Below are positions 33,379 through 43,495 of a stretch of DNA of 64,000 nt, one piece after another. The stretch covers positions 144,184,366 through 144,248,365 of the forward strand of contig NC_090023.1 in assembly GCF_037176765.1 (NCBI RefSeq), read 5' to 3'. The position numbers and the translations under genes are program-made. The stretch comes from Anolis sagrei (lineage: Eukaryota > Chordata > Lepidosauria > Squamata > Anolidae). Every line of letters starts with the position of its first letter. The first letter of the stretch is position 1. The notes under the pieces were generated by a model. It searched no databases. It was not told the origin of the DNA and saw only the letters and a program-made list of their open reading frames with translations.

Positions 33379-36300
33379 TGAAACACAACAAGATGAGCCC
33401 ACAGCAAACAAGATCACTCTTGTCAGACACTTCCCAAGTGTCTAGGACTGTGTGATGTACTGGCAAATAATGTGTGCAGATCCCAGTAAGGTTGCCTTTT
33501 GCAGCTGGCAGATGATAATTTTGTCAGCATCGATTGTGTTTAAGTGCAGGCCAATGTCTTTAGGCACTTGCCCCAGTGTACCAATCATCACTGGGACCAC
33601 CTTTACTAGTTTGTTGTTGTTGTACTATTATTATTATTATTATTATTAGTAGTAGTAGTAGTAGTAGTAGTAGCAGCAGCAGCAGCAGCAGTATTTGTAC
33701 AAAGGGTTATCTTTATGCAAATTATTCCCTCATCAAGAAAAAGAAAGAAAATGGTTGCCTGCATCACAGCCTTTATTTAGTCTATTATATTGATTGCTAA
33801 CAGCAGTGCTGGGCATTTTAGAGATACATTTTAGGGATGTAAACTTTGGTCACAAAGTCAGTCTAGTGGAACGTCCTAATATGTTTGCCATGGAAACACA
33901 CTTGCACAAGAAAACTTTCAGAATCTCTGCATAATGTGAGTAATTCTCACCCAATTAAATCTTGAGACTCACTGAGGAAAAGTGTACATTGAAAATCTGG
34001 CCAGAAAACAATATAAGATTCTGTATCTAACATTCTTGGAATTTGTCAGCAGAGCCAAAATTCCCCATAATGTTGTAAATGCTGCCTCAAGTTAACAAGC
34101 TCTGTCTTTAAGTGCTTGAGTTTTTAAAAAACTACTTTCACATTTCTGCTTTTCAAAAGAAAGTTGGTAAATTGTTCTACTTAAATTCTTCCCTGCCTTG
34201 TCTTTGGAGACGATAAAAGTCTCCAGATCTGTGATAATGACAACATGATTACATTTACAGCACAAAAGCCTTTGCTGCAAATGCTTTTTACAAATGGGTT
34301 TTATGAGCCATTCGGTTAGGAGAAAGAGATGAGAGATTCTCAGCAGGGATTTTTAAATGGAATGTAAACTCTGAATGTGACGCTTTGGAGAACAGCAAAG
34401 TTCATAAACATTCAAGCTTTGACTACTGCTTTCCAGATTTTCTGAAGAATTTAGTCAATAATTTTCTTCATTAAAAAATCTAAGTGGCACAGATAGCAGC
34501 AACTTTCACATAGCATCTGAGAGTGTTTGGAGTACATAATATGCTTACAACAACCCTCTAAGGAAGCAGTGTTTTGCATGTAGAGAAGAGAGAGAGTAGT
34601 AGTAGCTTGCCTAAGGTTATGTGGTGAATTCATGGCTGAAGCACGATTTGAGCAATTCTTTGGCCAATGTGTTGTCAAAGGCTTTTAAGGCCAGAATCAC
34701 TGGGTTGCTGTGAGTTTTCCGGGCTGTATGGCCATGTTCCAGAAGCATTCTCTCCTGACATTTTGCCCACATCTATAGCAGGCAGACTCAGAGGTTGTGA
34801 GATCTGATGAAACTAGGCAAGTGAGATTTAGATATCTGTGGAATGTCCAGGATGGGAGAAGGAAATCTTGTCTGTTTAAGGCAGGTATGAATGCTGCAAT
34901 TGGCCACCTTAATTGGCCATACAACCCAGAAAACTCATAGCAACTCAATTCTTTGGCCCTTCCCTCTCAGTCTCAAATTGCACCAGCCCTCATTAGGATT
35001 ACATCGCAAGCAATGTTCTCACTCCCACAGTGATAAGACATTTTTAATGGAAAATGTGTCACCTGCGAAACACAGCAATTACAAACAGAGAAGTTAGACA
35101 GCATTTCTTTAAAAAATAGATTATAGGTTACTTTGAGATAAGGGTTATAAACATATGATATACAAACAACTATCTAGGTTTTTAAATGGCATTCGTGTCA
35201 AACTGAACCAGTAATAAAAAATGTGTAACTCAGGAACAAGTATAAAATAGTAAATGGGATGCTGGACTATCTCCTTTGGAGTTAAAGTTTTCTTTCCCCC
35301 TGAGCCATGAAACGCATGGGGTGATCTTGGACTAGGTGTTCACTCTTGTTTTGACTGATCTACATCAAGGGCTGTTGTGATGATTAATTAGAGCAGAAGA
35401 GGGATATGTACATCATCCTGAACTCATGCGGGTGCAATGGAGGAAAAGTGGAGGGATACACATATCAATTCTGCATCCAGATGATTTCAAGCTTTTCTGT
35501 TTGAAATAACTTCAAGCATACCACTACCTGAGAAGTACAAATCATAAGGAAGGTCTGTAGCATGAATTTGGCCGGACTCACTATGCATGGCATCTTATTT
35601 GCTAATCCTAGCTACAGTAGATCCACTAAATGAACTGTTAGATGCTGAGTCACCATGTAGAAAAATCTGTTGGGTTCAAGAAGCCTACTCAAATCAGAAC
35701 TAAAAGAAGATTTTGGGCCTATGTGCTACATCCTTCTTAAATCCTCTTGTAATATATTCCAGTCATCTGCAAGTCTTCTAATATATTCTAGCAGTCTGCA
35801 AGCATGCATCTCCTATCAACAAACCTGCCAGTATTATGAGGAAGGAAAGCTCTGGGAGAGTGACAATGTTGTCAAACACCAATACACCCCCCCCACCCCA
35901 GCTCCCTGTCCCTTTAATACGAGGGTTGAATAAAAAGTAATGCCTCCACCTTCGTAACTCCTCAACAGATGGCAGTACTGGTATGTGGCAGGTACTGGCT
36001 TGTTCAGTAGACTCTCCTCTACAGTTCCATTTTGGCGGGAAGCCTTAGCATTGAACGGTTGTGTTGTTAAAGTGCAAAGTATGGAACCCTGCGCAGATGG
36101 TCCGTCAATGTGACTCAAGCAAAGTGCAGTTATTGAATTCTTGACAGCAGAAGGTGTCGCCTCAACATCTTTAAATTTACGCACCCAATGACACACAGTA
36201 CTCACATCAACATAATCACCATAAGCAGCTTGCATTCTCTGATGAAGGTTGACACCTTCTGCTATCAAGATTTCAGTGACTGCACGTTGCTTAAGTCGCA

Positions 36301-39300
36301 TTGACTGACCATCCGCGCAGGGTTCCATACTTCGCACTTTAACAGCACAACCTTTCAATGCAAAGGCTTCTCGCAAAAATGTAACTGTAGAGGAGAGTCT
36401 GGGAGAGAAGGAAAAAAGGTGAGGGAGGCGGGAGAAGGGGCAGGAAAGTGGAGGAAAGCTTGGAGGAGGAGGAGGAAAGCATGGAGCTCTCAGTATGCTT
36501 TGTGGAGCCCCAAGAACTCCACAGAGCACACTTTGAGAACCACCGCTCTGCATGATCACAAAGTGCTATGTTGAGCTATGGTAAGACAGCAAGGATTATG
36601 TTGAATGGGGCACTACAATGAGCAACCCAGAGAGAAGAAACAGCTTGTTTACACATTCTAGGCATCCTAGGTTTATGCATTCAAAACCTTTGATCTGAAC
36701 AACCAGATGAAATAACAGTAGAGGAAGCCCGTCTTTATCACTATGATGTATTTGTGTCAGTGAGTAGTCATGCAGTATGACTATCTGGCAAGAAAGACAG
36801 ATCCACATTGGACATTTATCAAAACTATTATTATAATAAGTAATTATAGTTGTGAACTTTAAGTCATACACATTAGAATTACGCAGAACATACAATTTGT
36901 CGTGCTCCATTGGGTTCATTAACATTTATCAAATGTAATAGAAAAAAAGAAGTTCACTTTCAAAAATGGAAATAATTCTATTTAGAGAATGAACCTTGTA
37001 TTGTGCAAATAAATGTGCCTTCATTTTAATGGCTATGAATTACCTTTTCACATTTTATGTCTTCCAAATCTCAGAAGAAAAGGGACTGGATCTTCAGCAG
37101 CAGAGAAGCTGCATTCATTTTGGGCACATAGGGATTTAGATTTTTATTTTTTTTACCCAACAGCAGATAGCTTGACTCCTGGCATTTATAGCTAGAGGTA
37201 ATGAGAAATGTACTTAAACGTTTTGTCAGCTCATTCCCTCATGTCCTAGGTCAGGCAGCATTAAAAACATGAATTTTACTCTGATGCCTGCCATGATTAA
37301 AAACATTACTACGGTTAATCATAAATCAGGCATTTCATCAATTGTTTAAATGTTTAATGACTGAAGCTACAAGGCATTTGCAGTTTTTACTTAACACAAG
37401 TATCATCTCTGCAACAGTCAGAAAGATGACCTTAGATGTATGGCAAAGGTTCAAACTGAAAAAAACCCAACTAGATGAAGAAAGACAGAATCATTTTGAT
37501 TATTTTATCCTTGTCAGATAGATCAGCGTTTCTTAACCTGGGGGTGAGGACTCTTGGGAGGGGGTGTCGCAAGGGAAGTGTCAGTGGGTCTCCTAAGACC
37601 ATCAGAAAACACATATTTCTGATGATCTTAGGAACCCCTTAGGCAGAGAGGACTGAAGATATCTCTGCCTGTATTTCTCTTCCTTTTTGGAAACAGAAGA
37701 TGAATCCTTCCACCAACAGCCCTCCTCCTGCTGTGATTGGCCGGCCTCTCAGTTGGCCTCTCAGTCAAAGGGAGGGATGTTCCTGAGACTTCAAGTGGGG
37801 AGGAGAGAGCATGTGTACTCCGCACATGGCAGCGTGGTGCTAAATTTGTACCAAATTTGGTTCAGATCCATAGTCATTTGGGTTCAGTGTGCTCTCCAGA
37901 GGTAGGTGAACTACATCTCCTCTAAATCACTGTCAATTCCTCCCAAATCCCTCCAATATTTTCTGTTGGTCATGTGGTTTTGAGTGGGAAGTTTGGACCA
38001 ATTCTATCGTTGGTGGGGTTCAAGGGACTTTTTGATTGCAGGAGAACTATAAATCCCAGCAACTACAACCCCCAAATGTGAAGGCCTGTTTTCCCCAGAC
38101 TCCACCAGTGTTTACATTTGGGTATATTGAGTATTCGTGCTAAGTTTGATCCAGATCCATCGCTCTTTGAGTCCACAGTGTTCTCTGGATATAGGTGAAT
38201 TACCACTCCAAAATTCAAGGTCAATGCCCACCAAACCCTTCCAGTATTTTCTGTTGGTCATGGGAGTTCTGTGTGCCAAGTCTGGTTCAATTCCATTGTT
38301 GATGGAGTTCAGAATGCTTTGATTGTAGGTGAACTATAAATCCCAACACTACAACTCCCAAATGACAAAATCACACCCCCCCCCCCCCCGCCTCAATCCC
38401 ACCAGTATTCAAGTTTGGGCATATCGGGTATTTGTGCCACATTTGGTCCAGTGAATGAAAATACATCCTGCATATCAGATATTTATATTACAATTCATAT
38501 CAGTAGCAAAATTACAGTTATGAAGTAGCAACGAAAATAATTTTATGGTTGGGGGTCACCATAACATGAGGAACTGTATTAAAGGGTCATGGCATTAGGA
38601 AGAGTGAGAACCACTGAGCTAGATAGTCAGATAGGATAGACACATAGAGTTAAGGAATAAGTCCTAATTCGCACATAATCTCCTCCCAATGGCATTAAAA
38701 CTATAAAAACACAACATTTGTTCCTGGGTTACAAATGTCATTTCCTAATTTGGTCTATCATAAAAATATGAGAAAAGTTTATTAAACTACAAAAATTTTG
38801 TTGCTGTCTACACATTGAAAGGTTACAAATGGCATATTTTTATTAAGGAAAATTACAAATGATGCGCCAGACTGAAGAATATAATAGTACTACCCCCAGC
38901 TACAAAAATTAAGTTTCTAGAACATAACTGCTTTCAAAGCAAGTACCACACAATTAAAAAAAAAACAACACTTTCAAACCAGGAACAGATTTTTTTTTCA
39001 AATTTTGTTACATAGTGTAATCATTAGAAAGGTACTTAGGAAAGGTTTCTGTCACTGCAACATTACTGAAGTCACCCCTCCAGTCTCATTCTGACTACAT
39101 TTTGAGTGCACACTTCTGTGTTCCTACATATCGTTCAACCCATAATTAAAAACAATCTATTTATTACATGGAACGAAGCGAAAGACTTCCCCACTTGTTT
39201 CCCAAGAAGCACATGAGTGGGCATGCTATGTATGTCCCTCCAGTTTTTGATGGACTTCAACTCCCACTGGTTATGCTGGTAAGGGCTGATGTGAGTAGCA

Positions 39301-39874
39301 GTCCTTCAACTTCTGCAGAGCTGTCAGTTGCCCAGCCCTGATAAAACTGATTAACACATTATACATGCATGAATGCATACACACATAACATTTTGGCATA
39401 ACTCTCTCCCTTGCATATTAATTTAATAAAAAATGGACAGGGTTATTAAATGGGCAGCACTAAATAAAAGGAACATCCAATTAGCAGTCTGAATAGCCAA
39501 CCAAGTTCAGAATTCTGCCCTCTCTGCAAACAACAATTCTTATTTAAATAAAGGAAGGAATCTATGCATGTAAAATGAACACAGTCTTCTCCACTAACAT
39601 ACATTGGGAGTGCATGCTAAAAACCACAAGCCAGGACACATGCACACACTGGCTCTTCATTCCCCATTCTGACTTCTAAACCTGCATGTGGACGAATGCT
39701 TTCCATGGCTGAGTCAAAGAGACAGATAGACTGAAGAACACACAAGGGTTTTTTCTTCTCTGAATCCCTGAAGAGTGAAAAATTGGCTTGCAGTTTGTAC
39801 AGAAATCATCCAATGAGGAGTATTCTACCTACTGGTACATGGCTTTGATTTTTAAAAAAACTAATTGCAATGAC

Positions 39875-39905
<31 letters not shown>

Positions 39906-42145
39906 GCATTTTAAAATTGTATGTGCCCATTTTAATTTGCCTTCTTCAAAGTCCTTTAAAATTATGCTTTGAGGAAATCTGCTCTGAAATAGAGGAATCT
40001 GTTTTTTTGGAGTTAATATATTCATTAGTGACAAAGTGCACAATTCAAAAGCAATTTTTATAGTAAGTACTTACCACTGGCTGTTTTGTTATATCAACCA
40101 AATCTTTAATGTTATAATACTGATGTTTTTCAAAAGCTGAAAAAAGCATGTCCAGCACTTGCTGCTTTTCAGCCCGCGCTCGCTTTCCATCTTCTTTCTT
40201 CTTCTTTTCATATTCAATCTATCAATTTAAAAAACATTTTAATACTTAAGTTACCTTCTTCAGGTACTACACTTCAATACTGTCCTGACATGTGACACTA
40301 GTTAGGAATTCGAAGAGCACAAGCCAATTGGGAAGGAATCCACATGAGATTGAAGTAATAACGGATCGCAGGCCCACAAACCTTAGAGTTCCAATAGTTG
40401 TTAAAATTGCTTTTGGCCTCCGCCGTGGCCTTTCTGAGCTCTTGATTAGCAAGAATTGCAATGGCAAGTGTTTCTCATTAACTGTCTTGTTAAACTGCTG
40501 CCATATAGCAACCTTCTTTCATAAGTAAAGGTAAAGGTTTCCCCTTGACATTAAGTTTAGTCGTGTCCAACTCTGGGGGGGGGGGGGGGGGGTAGTGCTC
40601 ATCTCCATTTCTAAGCCAAAGAGCCGCCGTTGTCCATAGACACCTCCTAGGTCATGTGGCCAGCATGACTGCATGGAGTGTCATCACCTTCCTGCCAAAG
40701 TGGTACCTATTGATCTACTCGCATTTGCATGTTTTCAAACTACCAGGTTGGCAGAAGATGGAGTTAAGAATGAGAGCTCACCCCACCCCATCAGATAGGT
40801 TGCAGCTAAGTGTTACTGGATATCTTTATGTTTTATATTTTGAACTATTAAAATGGCCAGAAAGTAATTGCTGCTTTAATTAAACTGTTTGATACAAACT
40901 GAGTGTTTGTTTGGTTCACCTCTGACTGCATAATGGCAGAGCCCTGGCATCGTGACAATTAGCATTGGTGTTTTGTTTTGTTTTTTAACCCATTAACATT
41001 AAAATCAAAAATTCAAAACATTAAGAGCAGAAAGTCCAGGATATTGAAGTTATCCTAATTGGCTTCATATATGACACTTATAAAATCTGTGGATATAGAT
41101 ATTAACATGAGTAAGTTAAAACATTATCCACTAAAATAATCAGTAATCTCATGGCAGATGATCAAAATAATTACAAAATTTTGTAATTATTATCCCCATA
41201 TCATAGGGATGAAATTAAAGCTCGCCAAGAGCTTGTGCTTTATATATAGCCATGCACTACATTCCATAAAGAGATAATATTTGAACTGAACTTATTTATA
41301 GATCAGACTCCGGCACTAATTTGCACCAACTCCAAATTGTTAATCTGTATTGGTTAATTATTTTAATTAATCTACTGCAATGGTGGATAGACAGATGGAA
41401 AACAAGGAATCAAATATTTTTATACATCTGTTTACACATAGTGTTCTGGTAGGATCTCAGTTTATGTGGAACAAATTCATTAAGGGTATACTGGACATGA
41501 TTCAGTCAACACTTTTAATAACTTAACCCCTACTGGGTTTAATGGGCTCAATCCAAGACAAGTGAGTATCAAGTTACTGCTTCTCATTGGGAGAGAAATA
41601 AACATGTTTTAACTCTAGCATATAGAATGGTGCTGGCTTTTCCCTACATTGTATCCATTACATTTTCTCCCCAGTTACAATTATTAGAGGCATTTTGCTA
41701 CTGTTGATATCAAGTGAACCTGTAATAATAATATGGAAGCATCAAAGATACAAAAGGAAGCACACTTACAATCTGGAGTTTTTAACATAAATGTATAAGC
41801 ATATGCTACGGGACTGTTTTATAATATAAAATCTTATATATGTAATAAATCACATTGATTTCAAAGGGACTTATTACCTGCTAGGTATTATGGAATTCCA
41901 GCCTTAATAATTCAGTTTGTATGTATATTGGAATGAAAATGAGTAGTGAATTTTTTATTTTAACTTTAGCTACTCAGCTAAATACATCACTGCAGGCTTC
42001 TGATATCAGAAGATGAAATACTATTGAATATTAAAAGCAACTCACATTATACTGATGGTTTGCCACAGGTTTGTAGTTTGTGGTTACAGCTTTATCCAAC
42101 TGCATTGTCCAGCTTACAGGTTTGGAAGATTCTTCAATTTGTAGC
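24945..42145 (-). CDS. GTF2F2: GTF2F2 (RAP30), C-terminal three coding exons; 5' part outside window
   Basis: On the - strand, exons 42145-42046, 40218-40075 and 25064-24945 join in frame to give the last 120 residues, matching residues 130-249 of the 249-residue human protein. Readable blocks are LQIEESSKPVSW, TTNYKPVANHQYN, KRARAEKQQVLDMLFSAFEK, YYNIKDLVDITKQPV, KGTHKNTWELKPEYRHYQG and the end EDKSD. RAP30 is the beta subunit of TFIIF. With RAP74 it binds RNA polymerase II and brings it to the promoter; its C-terminal winged helix contacts DNA. That domain is complete here. Differences from human are small: SWTMQLDKA for RLSQQLDKV, and Ser for Val at the exon 7/8 junction. Introns are GT-AG. 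The gene converges on TPT1, as in other vertebrates. Earlier exons, and KCTD4, which lies within the human gene, are not in the window. Confidence 0.96.
25094..25300 (-). mobile_element. CR1 LINE 3' end in GTF2F2 intron
   Basis: Complementary CR1 words: GAGCCATCTAGTCCAACCCC, GCATCCAAAGAAGGAGCCTC, GCAGAGAGTTCCACTG, CCAGGAAGTTCTTCCTAATG. It begins only about 30 bases upstream (in gene direction) of the last exon's acceptor. Confidence 0.85.
25301..25839. other. GTF2F2 intron, nothing recognised
   Basis: No repeat or exon was recognised. Confidence 0.4.
25840..26060 (-). mobile_element. Old L2-type 3' end
   Basis: TATTTCTATCCCACTTTGTA and CTCAGAGCAGCAAACAAATT are a diverged inverted L2 3' end, followed by the usual AAT-rich segment. 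Confidence 0.5.
26061..27039. other. GTF2F2 intron, nothing recognised
   Basis: A purine-rich patch (GGAAGAAG-type) lies at 26410-26500. No gene was seen. Confidence 0.4.
27040..28300 (-). mobile_element. Old CR1-type LINE copy
   Basis: Inverted CR1-like words are spread along the stretch: TTTGATCGCCCTTCTCTGGA, CCCATAACTAGACAGAGGAT, GAGACCTTGTTGAAAGCC, AGGAACTGATCTAAAACAA. There is no open frame, and the boundaries are approximate. Confidence 0.6.
28315..28397 (+). mobile_element. Short L2 3' end
   Basis: ACCACCCTGGGTCCCCCTTG, then GGGGAGATAGAGCGG and TAAATAAATAAAG with an ATT-rich tail. Confidence 0.65.
28529..28805. mobile_element. Tigger-like (TcMar) remnant
   Basis: The left end CAATAGACTCTCTGTTAACC followed by CACCCATGGGGA recalls Tigger termini. 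The right end near 28800 is weak, and there is no transposase. Confidence 0.4.
29281..30040. mobile_element. MITE with long TIRs and internal hairpin
   Basis: The 23-bp ends are inverted copies with two differences; the inner 13 bases of each read GGCATATAAGAC-type sequence. Further ATAAGACGACTCCC words repeat at the right. An inner inverted repeat spans 29443-29577 (TCTGCCTCTCAGATCT against AGATCTGAGAGGCAGA). The superfamily is uncertain. Confidence 0.7.
30110..30436. mobile_element. Possible Tigger-like remnant
   Basis: It begins TACAGTGAGCTCTCTATTAT and ends GTGGAGGAATGACCGTA. The two ends are weakly inverted. Assigned on that pattern alone. Confidence 0.4.
30437..31118. other. GTF2F2 intron, nonrepetitive, TAATTA-rich block
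   Basis: A C homopolymer lies at 30626-30639. From 30690 to 30990 the sequence is nonrepetitive and rich in homeodomain-type words (TTTAATTAAAG, CCTAATTAGTC, GCAATTAAATAG). This could be a conserved noncoding element; conservation cannot be judged here. Confidence 0.3.
31119..31600 (+). mobile_element. Helitron-like 5' end joined to SPIN-type internal sequence
   Basis: It begins with TCTATATAAATAAAAATG and CAAAAACCACTGGACGG, a start I associate with lizard Helitrons. From about 31250 it switches to the GGGAGTTGTAGTT / CACCTACAATCAAAGAGC module that forms the interior of the SPIN-like element at 37524-38616 (inverted there). No Helitron 3' hairpin-CTAG end was confirmed. Confidence 0.55.
31600..31795 (-). 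pseudogene. LINE C-terminal fragment, relative of 5398-6865
   Basis: The - strand encodes VCVLEEAKTTGIEVMLPCHQ and LCWTGHVV, matching VSVLEEAKTTSTEAMVVCHQ and LRWTGHVV at 6355-6440. It joins directly to the Helitron/SPIN sequence on its left. Confidence 0.75.
31796..33129. other. GTF2F2 intron, nothing recognised
   Basis: AT-rich, without a named repeat. A G run lies at 32938-32947. Confidence 0.4.
33130..33378 (+). mobile_element. L2 3' end with (TTA)n
   Basis: CCGCCCTGAGTCCCCTCGG, GGGAGATAGGGCAGAATAC, AAATAAAG, then GTT and TTA triplets (33328-33377). Confidence 0.8.
33385..33612 (-). pseudogene. LINE C-terminal fragment, clade uncertain
   Basis: The - strand translation has KVVPVMIGTLGQVPKDIG, then LHLNTIDADKI and CQLQKATLLGSAHII, ending in QYITQS. 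That pattern is a conserved LINE C-terminal tail. It is R4/Dong-like in my judgement, but this is unverified. Confidence 0.5.
33613..33692. repeat. Compound triplet microsatellite
   Basis: GTT, then ATT, then AGT and finally AGC triplets follow one another with clean borders. This suggests stepwise point changes spread within one array. The poly-Ile/Ser open frames here are artefacts. Confidence 0.95.
33693..34639. other. GTF2F2 intron, nothing certain
   Basis: A MIR-like SINE scrap may lie at 34530-34650 (TTGCCTAAGGTTATGTGGTG); too diverged to assign. Confidence 0.35.
34640..34945. repeat. Interspersed repeat of unassigned class
   Basis: The block GGTTGCTGTGAGTTTTCCGG, GGCTGTATGGCCATGTTCC, AGCATTCTCTCCTGACATTT is familiar as a high-copy lizard repeat. 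It closes with a partial inverted copy (TTGGCCATACAACCCAGAAA). I cannot place it in a family. Confidence 0.5.
34946..35915. other. GTF2F2 intron, nothing recognised
   Basis: No gene or nameable repeat was seen; a CCCCCCCC run lies near 35886. Confidence 0.4.
35916..36404. mobile_element. Mariner-type transposon remnant in foldback form
   Basis: The left end TACGAGGGTTGAATAAAAAG and the + strand start of a transposase frame lead into an inverted, longer copy of the same transposase start. Read on the - strand this gives MRLKQRAVTEILIAEGVN, HQRMQAAYGDYVDVST and HWVRKFKD, a helix-turn-helix region of mariner type. The arms are about 36012-36162 and 36253-36400. The catalytic domain is missing. 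Confidence 0.75.
36405..37515. other. GTF2F2 intron, mostly unassigned
   Basis: A purine-rich segment lies at 36405-36480, and a hAT-like end (CTTTGAGAACCACCGCTCTG) near 36532-36551 with no partner found. The rest is nothing recognisable. Confidence 0.35.
37524..38616. mobile_element. SPIN-type hAT element, internally deleted, both ends present
   Basis: The left end is CAGCGTTTCTTAACC and the right end GAGTGAGAACCACTG. The flanks AGATAGAT (37516-37523) and AGCTAGAT (38617-38624) match at 7 of 8 positions, a decayed hAT target duplication. The right arm carries the SPIN terminal words GGTTGGGGGTCACC and GGCATTAGGAAGAG. The interior holds two diverged tandem modules of about 290 bases (from about 37925 and 38212). 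No transposase frame remains at about 1.1 kb. Confidence 0.82.
38725..39020 (+). repeat. Unnamed interspersed repeat, copy B
   Basis: It shares start, end and order with 24030-24275 but keeps an extra middle (TTTTGTTGCTGTCTACAC, GCGCCAGACTGAAG). Probably a non-autonomous transposon; family unknown. Confidence 0.7.
39021..39869. other. GTF2F2 intron, nothing recognised
   Basis: No gene or nameable repeat; (TTA)n follows at 39876-39905. Confidence 0.4.
40075..40218 (-). CDS. GTF2F2: GTF2F2 penultimate coding exon
   Basis: Acceptor TTGATAG|ATT, donor GTG|GTAAGT. It has 48 codons, from IEYEKKKKEDGKRARAEKQQ to VDITKQPV, covering the linker and the first half of the winged helix. Confidence 0.97.
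40526..40790 (+). mobile_element. Squamate SINE, longest copy in window
   Basis: It runs from GGTAAAGGTTTCCCCTTGAC through GTCGTGTCCAACTCTGG, a G run (40575-40592), GGCCAGCATGACTGCATGG and GGTACCTATTGATCTACTCG to GAGAGCTCACCCCACCCC. The tRNA-like end is still missing. It lies in the 1.8-kb intron between two GTF2F2 exons. Confidence 0.8.
40791..42045. other. GTF2F2 intron, AT-rich, nothing recognised
   Basis: A short inverted repeat AATTACAAAATTTTGTAATT is centred near 41179. No exon was seen. Confidence 0.4.
42046..42145 (-). CDS. GTF2F2: GTF2F2 third-last coding exon
   Basis: Acceptor CTTTCAG|G, donor AAT|GTGAGT. One base completes the previous codon, then 33 codons follow from LQIEESSKPV to ANHQYN. 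Confidence 0.96.
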
Positions 42146-42889
42146 CTGAAAGAGTAAGAAGTAAAAGTCATGAAGAACATCATCACATGTTCATTGTCAT
42201 GGATACAGGAGACAGTCCAATGTCGGAGTTAACAGATCCACCCAACACAGCTGGAACATCTGACAACCAACTATTAGAAGATTAAAGCACCTCCTAGCTG
42301 GGAGTCTACAACCCACTCCCTCTTTACCTCCACTTAACCTGGGACAGAGCTAGCACAGTAGAAGGACTCTTCCTTCTACTAAACAGGTTTCAAATTTATT
42401 TTTCTTCAAACTATGTTTCTTTCCTCAATAGATTACTTTAGATACAAGCTTATTCTATCTTTGTGATATTTCTGTTGTATTAAAAGTTCTCACTGGGTTT
42501 CTCTCACTCTTTCTACTCATACACTAACTACTACTATAAATAAGTCAACTCGACTTATCTAAATTACCTAGGCTAAAAGTCAAACCCTTCCTGATTCTCA
42601 CTACAATAGAATCAGCCTTACCCTATAGTTTTTAAACTACAGACTACCTCCCTGGTTCTCACTACCACAGAACCTGTAGTTCACCGGCTACAGACTGGCC
42701 TTTTAAAATGGCTGCCCTGCCAAGTGGCAGTTGGCTCTGCCCCTTTTTCCATAGCAACCCAGTTCAAAGTGAGCTGAGCTGGTTACCATCCCCCCCCCCC
42801 CCATTTATGCTACTCTAAATACTTACCCTTTCAATGCCTATCCATAACTATACATAACAGTAGATTAAAATTTACACTTCACCATCACA
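42146..42889. other. GTF2F2 upstream intron, nothing recognised
   Basis: Pyrimidine-rich patches and a C run (42789-42802). The preceding GTF2F2 exon was searched for by its expected protein sequence and not found. Confidence 0.4.
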
Positions 42890-43495
42890 CCTGTTTTTCC
42901 ATTGTAAATGTGCGTAAGTGTGATAAGAGGTAGGAGCTCTGAATAAGATTGCTTCCCAGGTCTTAAGTGCTAGGATAAAATGCCCTAAGTCACGCATGGC
43001 TCTCAAATATGGAGGCAAGGAATTCCATAAGGCAGGGGCAGAAATAGAGAAGGTCCTGCGTCTGGTGCTTTCCAAGTGCACTTCCCTAGGACCCGGTATA
43101 TAGAGCAAATCGCGTTGGGATGGTCATGGCGACCTCTGATGGTGGTAGAAGGAGAGACGGTCTCTAAGATACAATGGACCCTGGCCATATAAAGTTTTAA
43201 AGGTCAGGACCAGCATTTTATACAAACCACGATACTCAATTGGGAGCCAGTGTAGATGCCACAGCACTGGTGTTATATGGCATTTCATGGGAGTTTTTGT
43301 GAGTAACCTGGCTGCAGCATTCTGGACAATACGGAGTTTTGTCGTAGAAATAGGAAGGCCAACATACAAGGCGTTACAATACTCCAGCCTAGATGTGACC
43401 GTGGCATGGATGACTGTTGCCAGAGCCTCATCCAACAGATAAGGTGCCAGTTGCCTCGCTTGTCGTAGATGGAAAAAGGCCTGTTTACTGGCCTC
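42890..43495 (-). pseudogene. L2-type LINE ORF2 C-terminal fragment
   Basis: The - strand encodes TSRLEYCNALYVGLP, VQNAAARLLTKTP, LHWLPIEYRGLYKMLVLTFK and then, after a frame change, HLESTRRRTFSISAPALWNS with LPPYLRAM. The order is that of L2 C-termini. It belongs to a different subfamily from the intact copy at 50530-53883. Confidence 0.85.

Noticed and set aside
35834-36559. A 241-codon open frame on the - strand
   Set aside because: It joins mariner transposase start sequence with unrelated flanks; only the middle part has meaning and the foldback explains it.
36834-36858. AT-rich palindromic stretch as a regulatory site
   Set aside because: Short AT-rich palindromes are frequent throughout these introns and nothing else supports a function.
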